The notes: generated by a model from the letters alone, not told the origin. Shown: positions 7,601 to 15,918, counted from the stretch's first letter. The stretch: 61,776 nucleotides of DNA from Coriobacteriia bacterium (GCA_009784945.1 WQXH01000007.1:1-61776); one strand, 5' to 3'. Made by a program: numbers and translations.

Positions 7601-7891
7601 TCACTTGTTCAGTTCCTTAAGCAAAGCCACGTTGGTGTCTATACCTTGCCGATGTTCTTCATCGGTCATGGACGGGTCTTTCCAGTCATAGAAAAGCTGG
7701 CAGGGCAACTCGGCACATTCGCCACAAGTTTTAAAGCCATTCTTGTTGACCGAGCAATCATAAATCGGACAACACTCCACGCCAAAGTTTTCTATGTAGA
7801 ATGGTTTTCCGCAGTGTTGCTGGCAGCCGTTACCGCATTTTTCTTTCAGGGGACACGCGTCGCAGTTGATTCCGCATGGTGATAAGTTCAT
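7601..7891 (-). CDS. DUF3795 cysteine-rich protein
   Basis: The 96-residue protein begins MNLSPCGINCDACPLKEKCG and has about a dozen cysteines in CxxC-like pairs, including CQQHC, CCPIYDC and TCGECAELPC, which is the DUF3795 signature (CG-C--CP near the N terminus). Such proteins probably bind metal; no activity has been established that I know of. The internal ATG at 7891 was chosen because AGGAG precedes it at good spacing and family members start at this point. It sits between the second AbiE pair and the truncated third AbiE copy. Confidence 0.8.
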   Translation of the reverse strand: MNLSPCGINCDACPLKEKCGNGCQQHCGKPFYIENFGVECCPIYDCSVNKNGFKTCGECAELPCQLFYDWKDPSMTDEEHRQGIDTNVALLKELNK

Positions 7892-8016
7892 CGCTATTCT
7901 CCTTTTTCTTTCATTAATCAGCGGCAAAACGCTCATCCACTTGCGGCTAGTACGGTTTGTTGCACTTCCAATGGGTCGTTGCACTTCGGATGAGATTCAA
8001 CCCGTGTGAGTAACGT

Positions 8017-8582
8017 TTGCTGAGGGAGATGTATTTGTCCCCGCAGATTTCTTCGATATAACCACGCCAGTTAATGTCAACACTATCTTGTCCAGACTAT
8101 GCAAAGCTGGCGTAATTCGTAGATGTCTCAGAGGTGTCTATGCTAAGCCCTACTTCAGCAACGTGCTTGAAAGAGAGCTCATGCCCAAACCAGATGAGGT
8201 GATTGCAGCTATCGCACGAAGGCATTGTTGGACGATTGCCCCTTCTGGCGACACAGCTTTAAACCGTATTGGTCTATCAACTCAGATTCCCGCTGTTCTT
8301 GAATTTGTCAGCAGTGGGCTAGACAAAACATACAGCTATGGTGGTTTTACGATAAAACTACGCCACCGAGCTAAGAAGGACATGATTGGCAACTCCCCTA
8401 TCACCAGGATTTTTATTCTGGCTATGAAGGCTCTCGGTAATGGCAGAGTGCTAGATGAGACAATGGTGGCGCTAGCAGAAAAGCTATCAAGGAAGCAGAT
8501 AGAGACAATGGTAGAAGAAACAGTTCATTCAGCAGCCTGGATAGCAAAAGTTGCCAGGCAAATAGAGGAAGCCGTCAAATGA
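8017..8582 (+). pseudogene. 5'-truncated AbiEi (DUF6088) antitoxin copy, locus 3
   Basis: The stretch 8017-8652 is colinear without gaps with 3097-3732 (offset exactly 4920). It lacks the promoter, operator and about the first 16 codons of the antitoxin; a stop codon lies just upstream at 8007. The first in-frame ATG is at 8088 and would remove the start of the winged helix. The remaining frame to 8582 is open and well conserved, with mostly synonymous or conservative differences, which suggests recent duplication or selection until recently. A truncated product from 8088 is possible but unlikely to bind DNA. Confidence 0.85.
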
Positions 8583-8652
8583 TAGAGATTTCACAAAACA
8601 GCCAGCGGTCAAGAAGCGATCTGTTTAGCGCTACTGCCTCAGAGCTAAATCT
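8579..8652 (+). pseudogene. 5' remnant of AbiEii toxin, locus 3
   Basis: The first 24 codons of the toxin gene of locus 1 are repeated (the ATG overlaps the antitoxin copy as in locus 1), then homology ends abruptly at 8652 where unrelated sequence begins. The nucleotidyltransferase motifs are lost. The sharp border suggests a deletion or recombination end point. Confidence 0.85.
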
Positions 8653-9030
8653 AATCCGGCTTTTCTGCAAGGCGTTTTGCGGTTGGAAGAAAAACTCCCT
8701 CATTTTGATGGAGTTTTTCTTCCACTGTATCTAAACTCGGTCTACCGCTAATCAATTTGCCTGCTCGATAGTGCAAACCCACGTAGTAACTAAACTGCAA
8801 AGGCGGCAGATTGCGCCTCGAAATCTGATTAGATACGATGGAAATGAGGACTACAGATTAAATCGAATTGCTTTCCATAAGTGTCGTTTCCATAAGTGTC
8901 GATTCCCTGGGCACCACATCAGCGTGATACAATATCTTTGCTAAGCCAGCGTCGCCTCTCAACGATGCGCACATGGCGGGTGCTTCTTGTATCGTATATC
9001 GGGAGGTGACACTGTGATTGAAGGTAGCCC
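8653..9030. other. Intergenic stretch with a 14-bp inverted repeat
   Basis: No gene is visible. GGAAGAAAAACTCC (8685-8698) and GGAGTTTTTCTTCC (8710-8723) form a perfect 14-bp stem with an 11-base loop, 33 bp behind the break point of the AbiEii remnant. It could end transcripts from the left or be a piece of a mobile element. TTCCATAAGTGTCG occurs twice in tandem at about 8874-8902. Confidence 0.6.
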
Positions 9031-10581
9031 ATGAGAATTATTGAACTCGTGTTGTTACTGCTGAACTGTGCGACATTGTTTTTCATGGTATTTAGAAGAT
9101 TCTCCAAAGCTTTTAACAGATCGACAAAGGCTATTTGGATTGGAGGCGCAGCTCTCAACCTCATCGTCCTTCTGCTCCACATAGTCTTAGAGGGCCTACG
9201 TATACAGATGCTTTTCTCCTATGCTTTCGTTTTCGCTTTGGTGTCGGTAGCTGTAATAGTGACCTTGAAGAAGCCACGAGAAAAGGAGAAACCTAAACGC
9301 AGAAGAGTCGTAGTATTCAAAGGCATCGGCACAGGCTTTGTATTCTTAGCCTTAAGCCTCTCAGCAATCCTGGCCTCTTTGCTACCCGTTCCAACGCTGC
9401 CCACACCAACGGGCAACTATGCCGTAGGCGTGCAGCACCTTCACCTTGTTGACGAGAACCGTAACAACTCCTTCTTCACTGGTTCATTAGATAAACGCGA
9501 ATTAATGGTCAAGATTTATTATCCTGCCGAGGATGAGGCCTCGCAGCCCTTTGTGCACTATTTCCGTGGCTCAAAAGAGTTAGCTGGGGCATACTTGAAA
9601 GAAAACGGTTTCCCTGGTGCATTCTTTCAGCAGCTGGCTTACGCCCAGACACATAGCAAGGAGAATCTACAGCTGGCTAGACAACACTCAAGCTATCCTG
9701 TAATCCTTTTTTCTCATGGATGGGGATTTTCCATAGAGCTATACACCTCTCTATGCGAAGGCCTGGCAAGCCATGGGTATATTGTTATTGCCATTGATCA
9801 TACCTATTTGAATGGGGCGTCTCTGCTGCCTGATAGGATAGTGAGAACGAGTGAGGCGCCAATCTTTTCTGGGTCTTTACTCCCTGAAACCCTAAGAGGC
9901 ATGGCGCAGACCATGACTGATGACTCAATCTTTGTCATAGATGTTTTAGAAAAACTGGATAGTGGCAACAGAGACTCCATTTTCCGTAACCGATTGGACC
10001 TGGACAACATAGGGATTGCTGGTCATTCACTGGGAGGAGCGGCTTCCTATAACCTTGCGATTAATGACAGCAGGATCCCGAGTAGGATCAACGCAGCCAT
10101 AAACCTGGATGGTGACCCTCTATTCACTCCTGAACCCAACGCGGAATTGGCGCCAATCCTTATGCTAACCAATGGAGAAAACTGGGTAGTCAATCCAGAT
10201 ATCTTGATGCCCAAGCTTGAAGATATGCCAGAGGAATATTACGCTCTGATTCTTGAAGACTTTGGAGCCGAGGCTGTCTATAACGCTGAAAGGCAGAGGG
10301 AGGCACAAGTTATCCGTGAGCTCTCAGTTATTCTGGCGGACTCCCAAACATTGTTTTTTATCAAGGGTAGCCTACATTCGGCTTACTCAGATTTAGGCTT
10401 TTGTTTAGGCAAACCGCTGGAACAGCTCTTTGGAATAGGAACAACAGGCCCAGCTAAAACTCTGGAGATTACACAGGCCCTGATGCTTGCATACTTTGAC
10501 CAACATTTGAAAGGCCAACCAGGAAGCTCCTTGGACACCCTCGTAGAGACTTACTCAGAATTACAGCGAGTCAAACTGTAA
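9031..10581 (+). CDS. Membrane-anchored PAF-acetylhydrolase-like alpha/beta hydrolase
   Basis: The 516-residue protein has three to four N-terminal membrane segments (roughly residues 1-110) and then an extracytoplasmic alpha/beta hydrolase domain. The oxyanion region is PVILFSHGWG, the nucleophile elbow GHSLGG has Ser at residue 333, and NLDGDP follows as in platelet-activating-factor acetylhydrolase-like esterases; a histidine candidate lies in GSLHSAYSD. The substrate is probably an ester of a short acyl chain or lipid, but this is inference. It is monocistronic between relic loci, and the start ATG follows GAAGG. Base use is similar to the island rather than to the ribosomal genes. Confidence 0.8.
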   Translation: MRIIELVLLLLNCATLFFMVFRRFSKAFNRSTKAIWIGGAALNLIVLLLHIVLEGLRIQMLFSYAFVFALVSVAVIVTLKKPREKEKPKRRRVVVFKGIGTGFVFLALSLSAILASLLPVPTLPTPTGNYAVGVQHLHLVDENRNNSFFTGSLDKRELMVKIYYPAEDEASQPFVHYFRGSKELAGAYLKENGFPGAFFQQLAYAQTHSKENLQLARQHSSYPVILFSHGWGFSIELYTSLCEGLASHGYIVIAIDHTYLNGASLLPDRIVRTSEAPIFSGSLLPETLRGMAQTMTDDSIFVIDVLEKLDSGNRDSIFRNRLDLDNIGIAGHSLGGAASYNLAINDSRIPSRINAAINLDGDPLFTPEPNAELAPILMLTNGENWVVNPDILMPKLEDMPEEYYALILEDFGAEAVYNAERQREAQVIRELSVILADSQTLFFIKGSLHSAYSDLGFCLGKPLEQLFGIGTTGPAKTLEITQALMLAYFDQHLKGQPGSSLDTLVETYSELQRVKL

Positions 10582-10703
10582 TAGCAGGTTTGAATTCATT
10601 TCCAGGTACTTTTACTACAATCGTCTCAGAACGAGTCTTGTTGAAGTACCTATTCTTCAGAGAACACCTCCATTGGTTCTATAAGTCAACAATATCCTCA
10701 CCC

Positions 10704-10808
10704 GTTACTGATCAGACCCAATTCGTCATTGCGGGCTTGACCCGCAATCTGAGAGGCATTTTGGTTAGATTGCGGCTCGGAGGCCGCAATGACGGACTAC
10801 AGTCTGAC
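10704..10808. mobile_element. MITE-like palindromic element, copy 2
   Basis: Nearly identical to the element at 5579-5682 (the differences I see are a G for C, an A for C and one extra base). It starts GTTACTGATCAGACC and ends CAGTCTGAC. Flanks CCTCACCC (10696-10703) and CTTCACCC (10809-10816) resemble an 8-bp target duplication with one mismatch. The 3' end is about 6 bp shorter than copy 1. It sits in the 330-bp gap behind the hydrolase gene; the rest of that gap shows no gene. Confidence 0.75.
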
Positions 10809-10911
10809 CTTCACCCAAAATAATCTCTGACATTGTGGTAGGCAGATTGACATTGTGCGCACAATAGCGTTATCGTTACGAACAACAGGATGCTTTGCAA
10901 GGAGGTCTGTG

Positions 10912-11183
10912 ATGACAATCACAAATATCAATATCCGGACCGACAGTGAGCTGAAGGGAAAGGCTCAGTCCATTCTTATCGATTTGGGGCTGGATATGTC
11001 CACGGCAATCAATATCTATCTTAGGCAGATTGTTTACAAGGAGTCAATTCCATTCAGTATTGACAGGGAGCTGAGGCCAAGCTCGACAACCGAAAGAAGG
11101 CTTTGCGTGGGAGTCTGCGCGATAAAGTCTGGATGTCAGACGATTTCGATGCGCCTTTAGAGGATATGCGAGGCTACATGTGA
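10912..11183 (+). pseudogene. Frameshifted RelB/DinJ-like antitoxin
   Basis: A good ribosome binding site (AGGAGGT) precedes ATG at 10912. The first 55 codons encode a RelB/DinJ-type ribbon-helix-helix (TNINIRTDSELKGKAQ, then LGLDMSTAINIYLRQIV). Around 11065-11085 the frame breaks: the original frame ends at 11160 in unrelated residues, while another frame carries LRGSLRDKVWMSDDFDAPLE and ends DMRGYM at 11183, the typical C-terminal tail of antitoxins that neutralise PIN-domain toxins. One indel would join them. So the gene is either a broken antitoxin or a recombined one made of two families. Confidence 0.65.
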
Positions 11184-11272
11184 GTAATTATCTACTTGAT
11201 ACTCATGCTTTGATCTGGCATCTGGAGGACTCAGCAAGTCTCTCTTCTGCCGCAAACGAAGACACAAGCTGA
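11180..11272 (+). pseudogene. PIN-domain toxin, N-terminal remnant
   Basis: A GTG overlapping the antitoxin stop (ATGTGA) opens a 30-codon frame that reads SNYLLDTHALIWHLEDSASL, the canonical N terminus of VapC/PIN toxins including the first catalytic aspartate (LLDTHALIW). It stops at 11272; no further PIN motifs follow. The toxin is therefore dead, while the overlap shows that it was once coupled to the upstream antitoxin. Confidence 0.75.
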
Positions 11273-11361
11273 TTGCAACTTGAGTAATGTACATTAACAA
11301 GGTAAGGATCATTAACTTGCTCCAAGAACTAAGCCCCTATTTGTGAGACAGGCGTCTACCT

Positions 11362-11997
11362 ATGACTGAGAGCACTTCCCGCGAGTACTACTTGTTGGCA
11401 CTGAAGGTCTTTTTAGCCTCGGTGCCCTTTCCGGTGCTAGGTTTAATTCTTGTAGCAGTCTTCAAGTTTGGGCAGATGCGCTCCTTCCTTGCTTCAATTG
11501 TAGCGCCCGTTGAGGGCAGCGTTGCTTTAGTGATCATACTGGGAGTCATAAGCGGAGCGGCTATCTCATTACTACTAATTGCGCTTGTTGTCGTTGCTAA
11601 AGTGGAGCTTCCGAAAAATGAGGGCACTGAACTCCTTGAGAAACTCGTTGTACGTCCAGCTGGCATAGCCACCATGGCTTTTTGCGGAGGAGTTTTTGAG
11701 GAGTTCTTTTTTAGAGGAGTGTTGATTGGCCTGTTTATCGGGCACTCGTTGCCTGTTGACTGGCTGATTATTATAGCGAGCTCAGCGCTTTTTTGGGCTG
11801 TCCACATTCCTCAGTACAAAGGTGCCCCGGTTGTTCTTGCTGGCGTTGCAGTGATTGGAATTACCTTTGCTCTTATGTTTTATCTCACGGGCACAATCGT
11901 GCCTTCAATGATTGCGCACGCCCTCTACAATACCTGTGCAGGAATCTTCCTTTCTCGAAAGCTCAAAAGAAACCTTGAGGAAGACTTGCCTCTTTAA
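11362..11997 (+). CDS. CPBP family intramembrane metalloprotease
   Basis: The 211-residue integral membrane protein has about six hydrophobic segments. Motif 1 EEFFFRG (EExxxR) lies near residue 116, motif 2 FWAVH near residue 147 and motif 3 HALYN near residue 192, which together mark the CPBP (CAAX protease/bacteriocin-processing) family of glutamic-type intramembrane proteases. Members process prenylated or secreted peptides or confer bacteriocin immunity; the target here is unknown. The ribosome binding site is weak. Convergent with the TetR gene 51 bp downstream. Confidence 0.88.
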   Translation: MTESTSREYYLLALKVFLASVPFPVLGLILVAVFKFGQMRSFLASIVAPVEGSVALVIILGVISGAAISLLLIALVVVAKVELPKNEGTELLEKLVVRPAGIATMAFCGGVFEEFFFRGVLIGLFIGHSLPVDWLIIIASSALFWAVHIPQYKGAPVVLAGVAVIGITFALMFYLTGTIVPSMIAHALYNTCAGIFLSRKLKRNLEEDLPL

Positions 11998-12048
11998 ACA
12001 AGAAGCCGCCCCTGTTTTGCTGGTGTCCTACTGCCTTTCTCGCTGCGC

Positions 12049-12693
12049 TCACTCTGAACGCATGCCATTGAGCCTGGCGAGAATAGCTGCTATTTGCAGA
12101 GGAGGCTCGATGAATCCTTCTCTCACCCAGAGGCTGATAACGCTCAGGCTACCGTTTTCATAGTAGCAATGGATATAATTGAGCTCAGCCTCAGACACAC
12201 CAGGAAACCCTCTCTCACAGAGTGCGGCAGCATATTTACGGTTGATTGCCAGGCATTTGGACAGAAAGGAGCTGTTGTTGCTGGAAAAGAATATCTGGGT
12301 GAGCTCCCGCGCCCCTAAGAGACTGGTCAGAAGATCGCGCCAGAAGCCACTGTCTTTGGAGTAATCATAGCCTTGACTGGCAATCTTTGTGCTTAGTTGC
12401 TGCTCAAGCTGATTCAGAAACTCGTTTTCCATGCAACTCATTAGATCGTAGGGATCTTGATAATAGAGATAGAAGGTGCTTCTGCTTATATCTGCAAGCT
12501 CACAGATTCGAGTTACTGTTATCTTGCTCAGAGAGCTCTCCTGCAACAGCTCGATAAATACCGACTGAATGACCTGCCTGGTGTAGCGAGCTTTGCGGTT
12601 TTCTTTACGCGGCCCGGCGGCGCCACTAATCTGTGTTGGTGACTTCTGCGTAAGCGTCAGCGACGATGAATCCTCGAGTTGTCTGTTGCTCAT
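12049..12693 (-). CDS. TetR/AcrR family regulator
   Basis: The 214-residue protein has an N-terminal TetR helix-turn-helix: ARYTRQVIQSVFIELLQ, then KITVTRICELADISRSTFYLYY (about residues 40-85 of the product), followed by a ligand-binding helical domain. The ATG at 12693 is preferred over one 17 codons upstream because AGAAAGG precedes it. It is divergent from the EFR1 gene, and the 177-bp spacer holds a perfect palindrome at 12821-12846, so it most likely controls that gene and perhaps itself. The ligand is unknown. Confidence 0.88.
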   Translation of the reverse strand: MSNRQLEDSSSLTLTQKSPTQISGAAGPRKENRKARYTRQVIQSVFIELLQESSLSKITVTRICELADISRSTFYLYYQDPYDLMSCMENEFLNQLEQQLSTKIASQGYDYSKDSGFWRDLLTSLLGARELTQIFFSSNNSSFLSKCLAINRKYAAALCERGFPGVSEAELNYIHCYYENGSLSVISLWVREGFIEPPLQIAAILARLNGMRSE

Positions 12694-12820
12694 GTGATGC
12701 CTTTCTGGGAAACTTTTCTGGACAATCAGACTGCATGTGTCCACTTATGCACAAATGAAACAAGATTGCTTATTGAGAAATGGTTTCATAATTCGTACTA
12801 TCCAATACGAGAAGAGATTA

Positions 12821-12846
12821 ACACATGTACAGAGATGTACATGTGT
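12821..12846. promoter_or_regulatory. Perfect inverted repeat, likely TetR operator
   Basis: ACACATGTAC and GTACATGTGT form perfect 10-bp arms around 6 bases, 25 bp before the EFR1 start codon and 128 bp from the TetR gene. Position, symmetry and divergent arrangement fit a TetR-family operator controlling the EFR1 gene. Confidence 0.65.
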
Positions 12847-12870
12847 CTAAGTAAGAGCGAAAGGTTAAGT

Positions 12871-13761
12871 ATGAGAGTATTTTACTTTACTGGCACAGGA
12901 AACAGCCTGCAGGTGGCACGAGCAATTGGAGAAGGTGGCGAGCTCGTCTCGATACCTCTGTTTTTACGAGAGCATCAGATTGAGATTGGCGTAGCAATCA
13001 AAGAGCTGGCTTCTAGCATGGCTCCAGCAGATGCAGCTACTGCCATCAGGACAAACGGTGATACGATGACCGGCAAAAGGATTATCATCAAGGATGATGC
13101 CGTAGGCCTTGTGTTTCCCACGTATTACTGGGAGGTGCCCGCAATTGTGGTTGAGTTCCTTGAAAAAGTGAAGATTGAGAGTGATTACTTTTTTGTTCTC
13201 ACCACTCGGGGAGTTGCCTCTGTTACCCTCAAGTCGAACCTACGTCAAATAGCTCGGAGGAATGGACATTGCCTTTCATACTACAGTCAGATCAGCATGC
13301 CCGATAACTTCCTACCGCTATGTAACATGACCAATCAAAAAAAGCGTTTTACCGCAAGCGTGCTGGCTCAAAGCATTGGGCTAAGGGTGACCGATGTTCG
13401 AGCAAGAAAAAGCAATGTGAGGGGGCCAACGGCTCCAGGCTTCTTGGTGTCAGCTGGATCTAGTATCATTCGTGCCTTTACTGGTGGAACCAAACCAGCC
13501 TCTGAGAGCTTTTTAGTGGATGCCAACTGCACAGGTTGCGGCATCTGTGCCAAAGCATGCTCTGCTCAAAGCATCAAGATTGTTGAAGATATGCCTGTAT
13601 TCAGCAGTACCTGCAACGACTGCTTAGCCTGCGTGCACCTCTGCACCACAGGAGCTCTACACATGCGCAAAGAAAAAACTTCTGAGCGATACCTCAACCC
13701 CACCATCAAAAAAGACGATATTATTGAAGCTCACAGCCCGCAGAGGCTGCCGGTGCGTTAA
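12871..13761 (+). CDS. EFR1 family flavodoxin/ferredoxin fusion
   Basis: The 296-residue protein begins MRVFYFTGTGNSLQVA, a flavodoxin FMN-phosphate loop at residues 5-13, with the LVFPTYYWEVP segment following. The C terminus carries two [4Fe-4S] clusters: CTGCGICAKAC and CNDCLACVHLC. This is the EFR1 architecture common in anaerobes, for electron transfer of unknown partner. The sequence has inserted segments relative to the usual ~260 residues. The start at 12871 was chosen for its AAAGG and because it places the flavodoxin loop at the N terminus. It is probably controlled by the divergent TetR regulator. Confidence 0.85.
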   Translation: MRVFYFTGTGNSLQVARAIGEGGELVSIPLFLREHQIEIGVAIKELASSMAPADAATAIRTNGDTMTGKRIIIKDDAVGLVFPTYYWEVPAIVVEFLEKVKIESDYFFVLTTRGVASVTLKSNLRQIARRNGHCLSYYSQISMPDNFLPLCNMTNQKKRFTASVLAQSIGLRVTDVRARKSNVRGPTAPGFLVSAGSSIIRAFTGGTKPASESFLVDANCTGCGICAKACSAQSIKIVEDMPVFSSTCNDCLACVHLCTTGALHMRKEKTSERYLNPTIKKDDIIEAHSPQRLPVR

Positions 13762-13777
13762 TATCTACCGGGCCTCA

Positions 13778-15166
13778 TTAACGTACTATGACCTCCAGCG
13801 GTGTGGCTAATTCTGTCGTGTGCGAAAAGAGGGGCTTGAGGTAGACTACATCATGGGGATAATCCCACAAAACGATACGAGTTGTGAAAAACCCGGGTGT
13901 TGTCACATACTCTCTGCGTGTTTCGTCATATTCTGGGACTTCGCCGTAGTTAGAATAGCCAAAGTGCTCATCGCCGTTCTCGTCAAAGTAATACCAATCA
14001 AATAATTGATAACTGACATCACGCTCCCGTTCTATTGAAGAAAATGTCAGCTCCCATGAATTGCCACTTCGTACGACCTGTCTAAGCTCAACCCCTTCTG
14101 GCAGCCTGTCGGAGGTGCCTTTGGCCAGATCGATCCTGCATTGCTCCATCTCTTTACTAAGCCACTCGGCACCAGTAATAAACATGGTGAAATTGTGGCT
14201 CTCAAAGAAAAACGCACTGTCGAGGAGGTAGGATTCCATCATGGGTGAATCTACCGAACCAAAGGAAAATGTACCGTTGGAGGGCTGGTCAAACCTGACG
14301 CCCTTATCATCTATAAAGTAAAACTTCAAGCTTATGAGCCATGCCGCATTCTTTTCATCTGCTGTAAGGTTCACCTTCATATGAGTTGGATAAATCTCGA
14401 CTGTCGTAACGGTAAGGCTTTGCCCATCCAGGACTATGTCTTGATCAAGCGTGAGTATCCGGCCTTGTTGCGTAAACTCAGGATCAAAGTTGAGCGTAAA
14501 TGAGAATACTGCTATTACTGGAGGCGAGCTCATCTCATGTAGTTCATCGGCAGCTCTAAGAGGCTCGACTTTATCACTGCCTCTCTCTCCATTTACAATA
14601 CACTCAAGGATTAAGCCGTTCGGCATATTGTAATCGAAAAAATCTACAACAAACTGACGGAGCTCGATGTTATCTGGAGTAAAACCTCCTGTTCCAATCG
14701 CATACCCCTCAAATTCTTCTCCGTCCAAGGTGAGAATCTCAGGAAAGCCATACATGTCGGAATATTCCTGGGACCGAAGTGTGTAGAAGATATTGAGCTG
14801 TCTTTGATCTACAATGACATACTCGACTCGCATGGTCACACCGTTATCGGTCTGCTCCAGACCGATGACCTGAGCATAGTCATTTTCAACCGCCTTGCTT
14901 AATGAGGGTGACAACGAAACTGCATCAGCAAGCTCTCGAAGTATTGGAATCTGTCCCATCGCGTATGCAAAAGTAGGTGACAGGTTAACCATTACAACAA
15001 AGACAAGAAAGGCTGCCGCTATACTGCTTACGGGCACGGTCAAGAATCTGCGGTTGCGGCGCATCTTTCTTGCTCTTGTTTGAGCAAGCGAAACAACATG
15101 ATCAAGCATAGGTGGGGCATTATCAAGTCTAGTGAGATAGTTGTGATATTCAAGGTTTCTATCCAT
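13778..15166 (-). CDS. DUF4179 membrane protein, anti-sigma-like
   Basis: The 462-residue protein has a short cytoplasmic N-terminal part of about 40 residues rich in basic residues, one membrane segment (about residues 41-62) and a large extracytoplasmic domain that starts with the DUF4179 pattern (FAYAMGQIPILRELADAVSLSPSL, then VIGLEQTDNGVTMRVEYVI). DUF4179 proteins are usually encoded directly behind ECF sigma factors and are thought to act as membrane anti-sigma factors or sensors. Here the gene follows the sigma gene by 3 bp, so they are one operon. The signal sensed is unknown. Confidence 0.85.
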   Translation of the reverse strand: MDRNLEYHNYLTRLDNAPPMLDHVVSLAQTRARKMRRNRRFLTVPVSSIAAAFLVFVVMVNLSPTFAYAMGQIPILRELADAVSLSPSLSKAVENDYAQVIGLEQTDNGVTMRVEYVIVDQRQLNIFYTLRSQEYSDMYGFPEILTLDGEEFEGYAIGTGGFTPDNIELRQFVVDFFDYNMPNGLILECIVNGERGSDKVEPLRAADELHEMSSPPVIAVFSFTLNFDPEFTQQGRILTLDQDIVLDGQSLTVTTVEIYPTHMKVNLTADEKNAAWLISLKFYFIDDKGVRFDQPSNGTFSFGSVDSPMMESYLLDSAFFFESHNFTMFITGAEWLSKEMEQCRIDLAKGTSDRLPEGVELRQVVRSGNSWELTFSSIERERDVSYQLFDWYYFDENGDEHFGYSNYGEVPEYDETRREYVTTPGFFTTRIVLWDYPHDVVYLKPLFSHTTELATPLEVIVR

Positions 15167-15169
15167 TCC

Positions 15170-15661
15170 CTATTCCTCCTCTGAAAGCTTGAGTTTAAGT
15201 AGGCTTAATGCTCGTCTTTGGCGTGTAGCAACTGTTCCTTGGGGTATTTCGAGGCTTTTTGCGGTTTCTGCAACTGTGAGATCCGTAAAATACCTGAGGA
15301 TTATGACGTCCTTAAGGTCTTGTGGTAAGCGATTGATTGCTTCTTCGAGCGGGAGCGTATCCAGTACGCCTTCAGCTGCATCCCCTGCTGCATCCGTTGC
15401 CATTTCTGAAATGTCCTCAAGAGCTTGCTCACGCTTCATGCGGCGAAGCTCTTGCTTGCACACGTTTATCAGGATTCTGGTAACCCAAGTTTCACAAAAC
15501 TCCGCTTGCCGCAGCTTTTTTAAGGACATAAACCCACGATAGATGGCTTCACCAACTGCATCAAGAGCCATATCCTCGCTTCCCAGATAAACAAATGCTG
15601 TGCGATAGAGCTGCTTCTTTATCTTCTCCGTCCGAGCGGCAAACTCGTTTTTGTTCATCAA
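15170..15661 (-). CDS. ECF-type sigma-70 factor
   Basis: The 163-residue protein contains region 2 (about residues 10-80, ending CETWVTRILINVCKQELRR) and region 4 (INRLPQDLKDVIILRYFTDLTVAETAKSLEIPQGTVATRQRRAL, about residues 109-155) with no region 3, so it is an extracytoplasmic-function sigma factor. AGGAT precedes ATGATG. It is the first gene of an operon with the DUF4179 membrane protein, its likely regulator. It is expected to transcribe a small envelope-stress or surface regulon. Confidence 0.92.
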   Translation of the reverse strand: MMNKNEFAARTEKIKKQLYRTAFVYLGSEDMALDAVGEAIYRGFMSLKKLRQAEFCETWVTRILINVCKQELRRMKREQALEDISEMATDAAGDAAEGVLDTLPLEEAINRLPQDLKDVIILRYFTDLTVAETAKSLEIPQGTVATRQRRALSLLKLKLSEEE

Positions 15662-15781
15662 GCTCTCATCCTTTTCTATTGAACCTTCACTATAAACTCG
15701 ATTCTACGTATTAGATTCACTAGCAAGGCGTTTTTATTTGCCAAGAGGAATTATCTCTATTTTTCTGCGAAGGTGGAGACG

Positions 15782-15874
15782 GGGGTCGTAACAGACAGAG
15801 GGACGAGGCTAGTGTCCCAAGTCACCCTGTGGCGTTTGGGACACTAGCCCCGTCCCTCTGTCTGTTACGACCCC
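15782..15874. repeat. 39-bp near-perfect inverted repeat
   Basis: Arms of 39 bp (38 matching) starting GGGGTCGTAACAGACAGAGG enclose a 15-base loop (15821-15835). It lies in the 257-bp gap between the sigma gene and the phosphatidyltransferase gene. It may be a MITE or a very stable terminator; no target duplication is visible. Confidence 0.85.
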
Positions 15875-15918
15875 GCTGTCAACTGCCCTGTCAACTCTGC
15901 CTTCGTGTCTATGCGCAA

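Noticed and set aside
1-11400. Complete prophage or ICE
   Set aside because: No integrase, relaxase, capsid or conjugation gene is intact; only relics are visible in the window.
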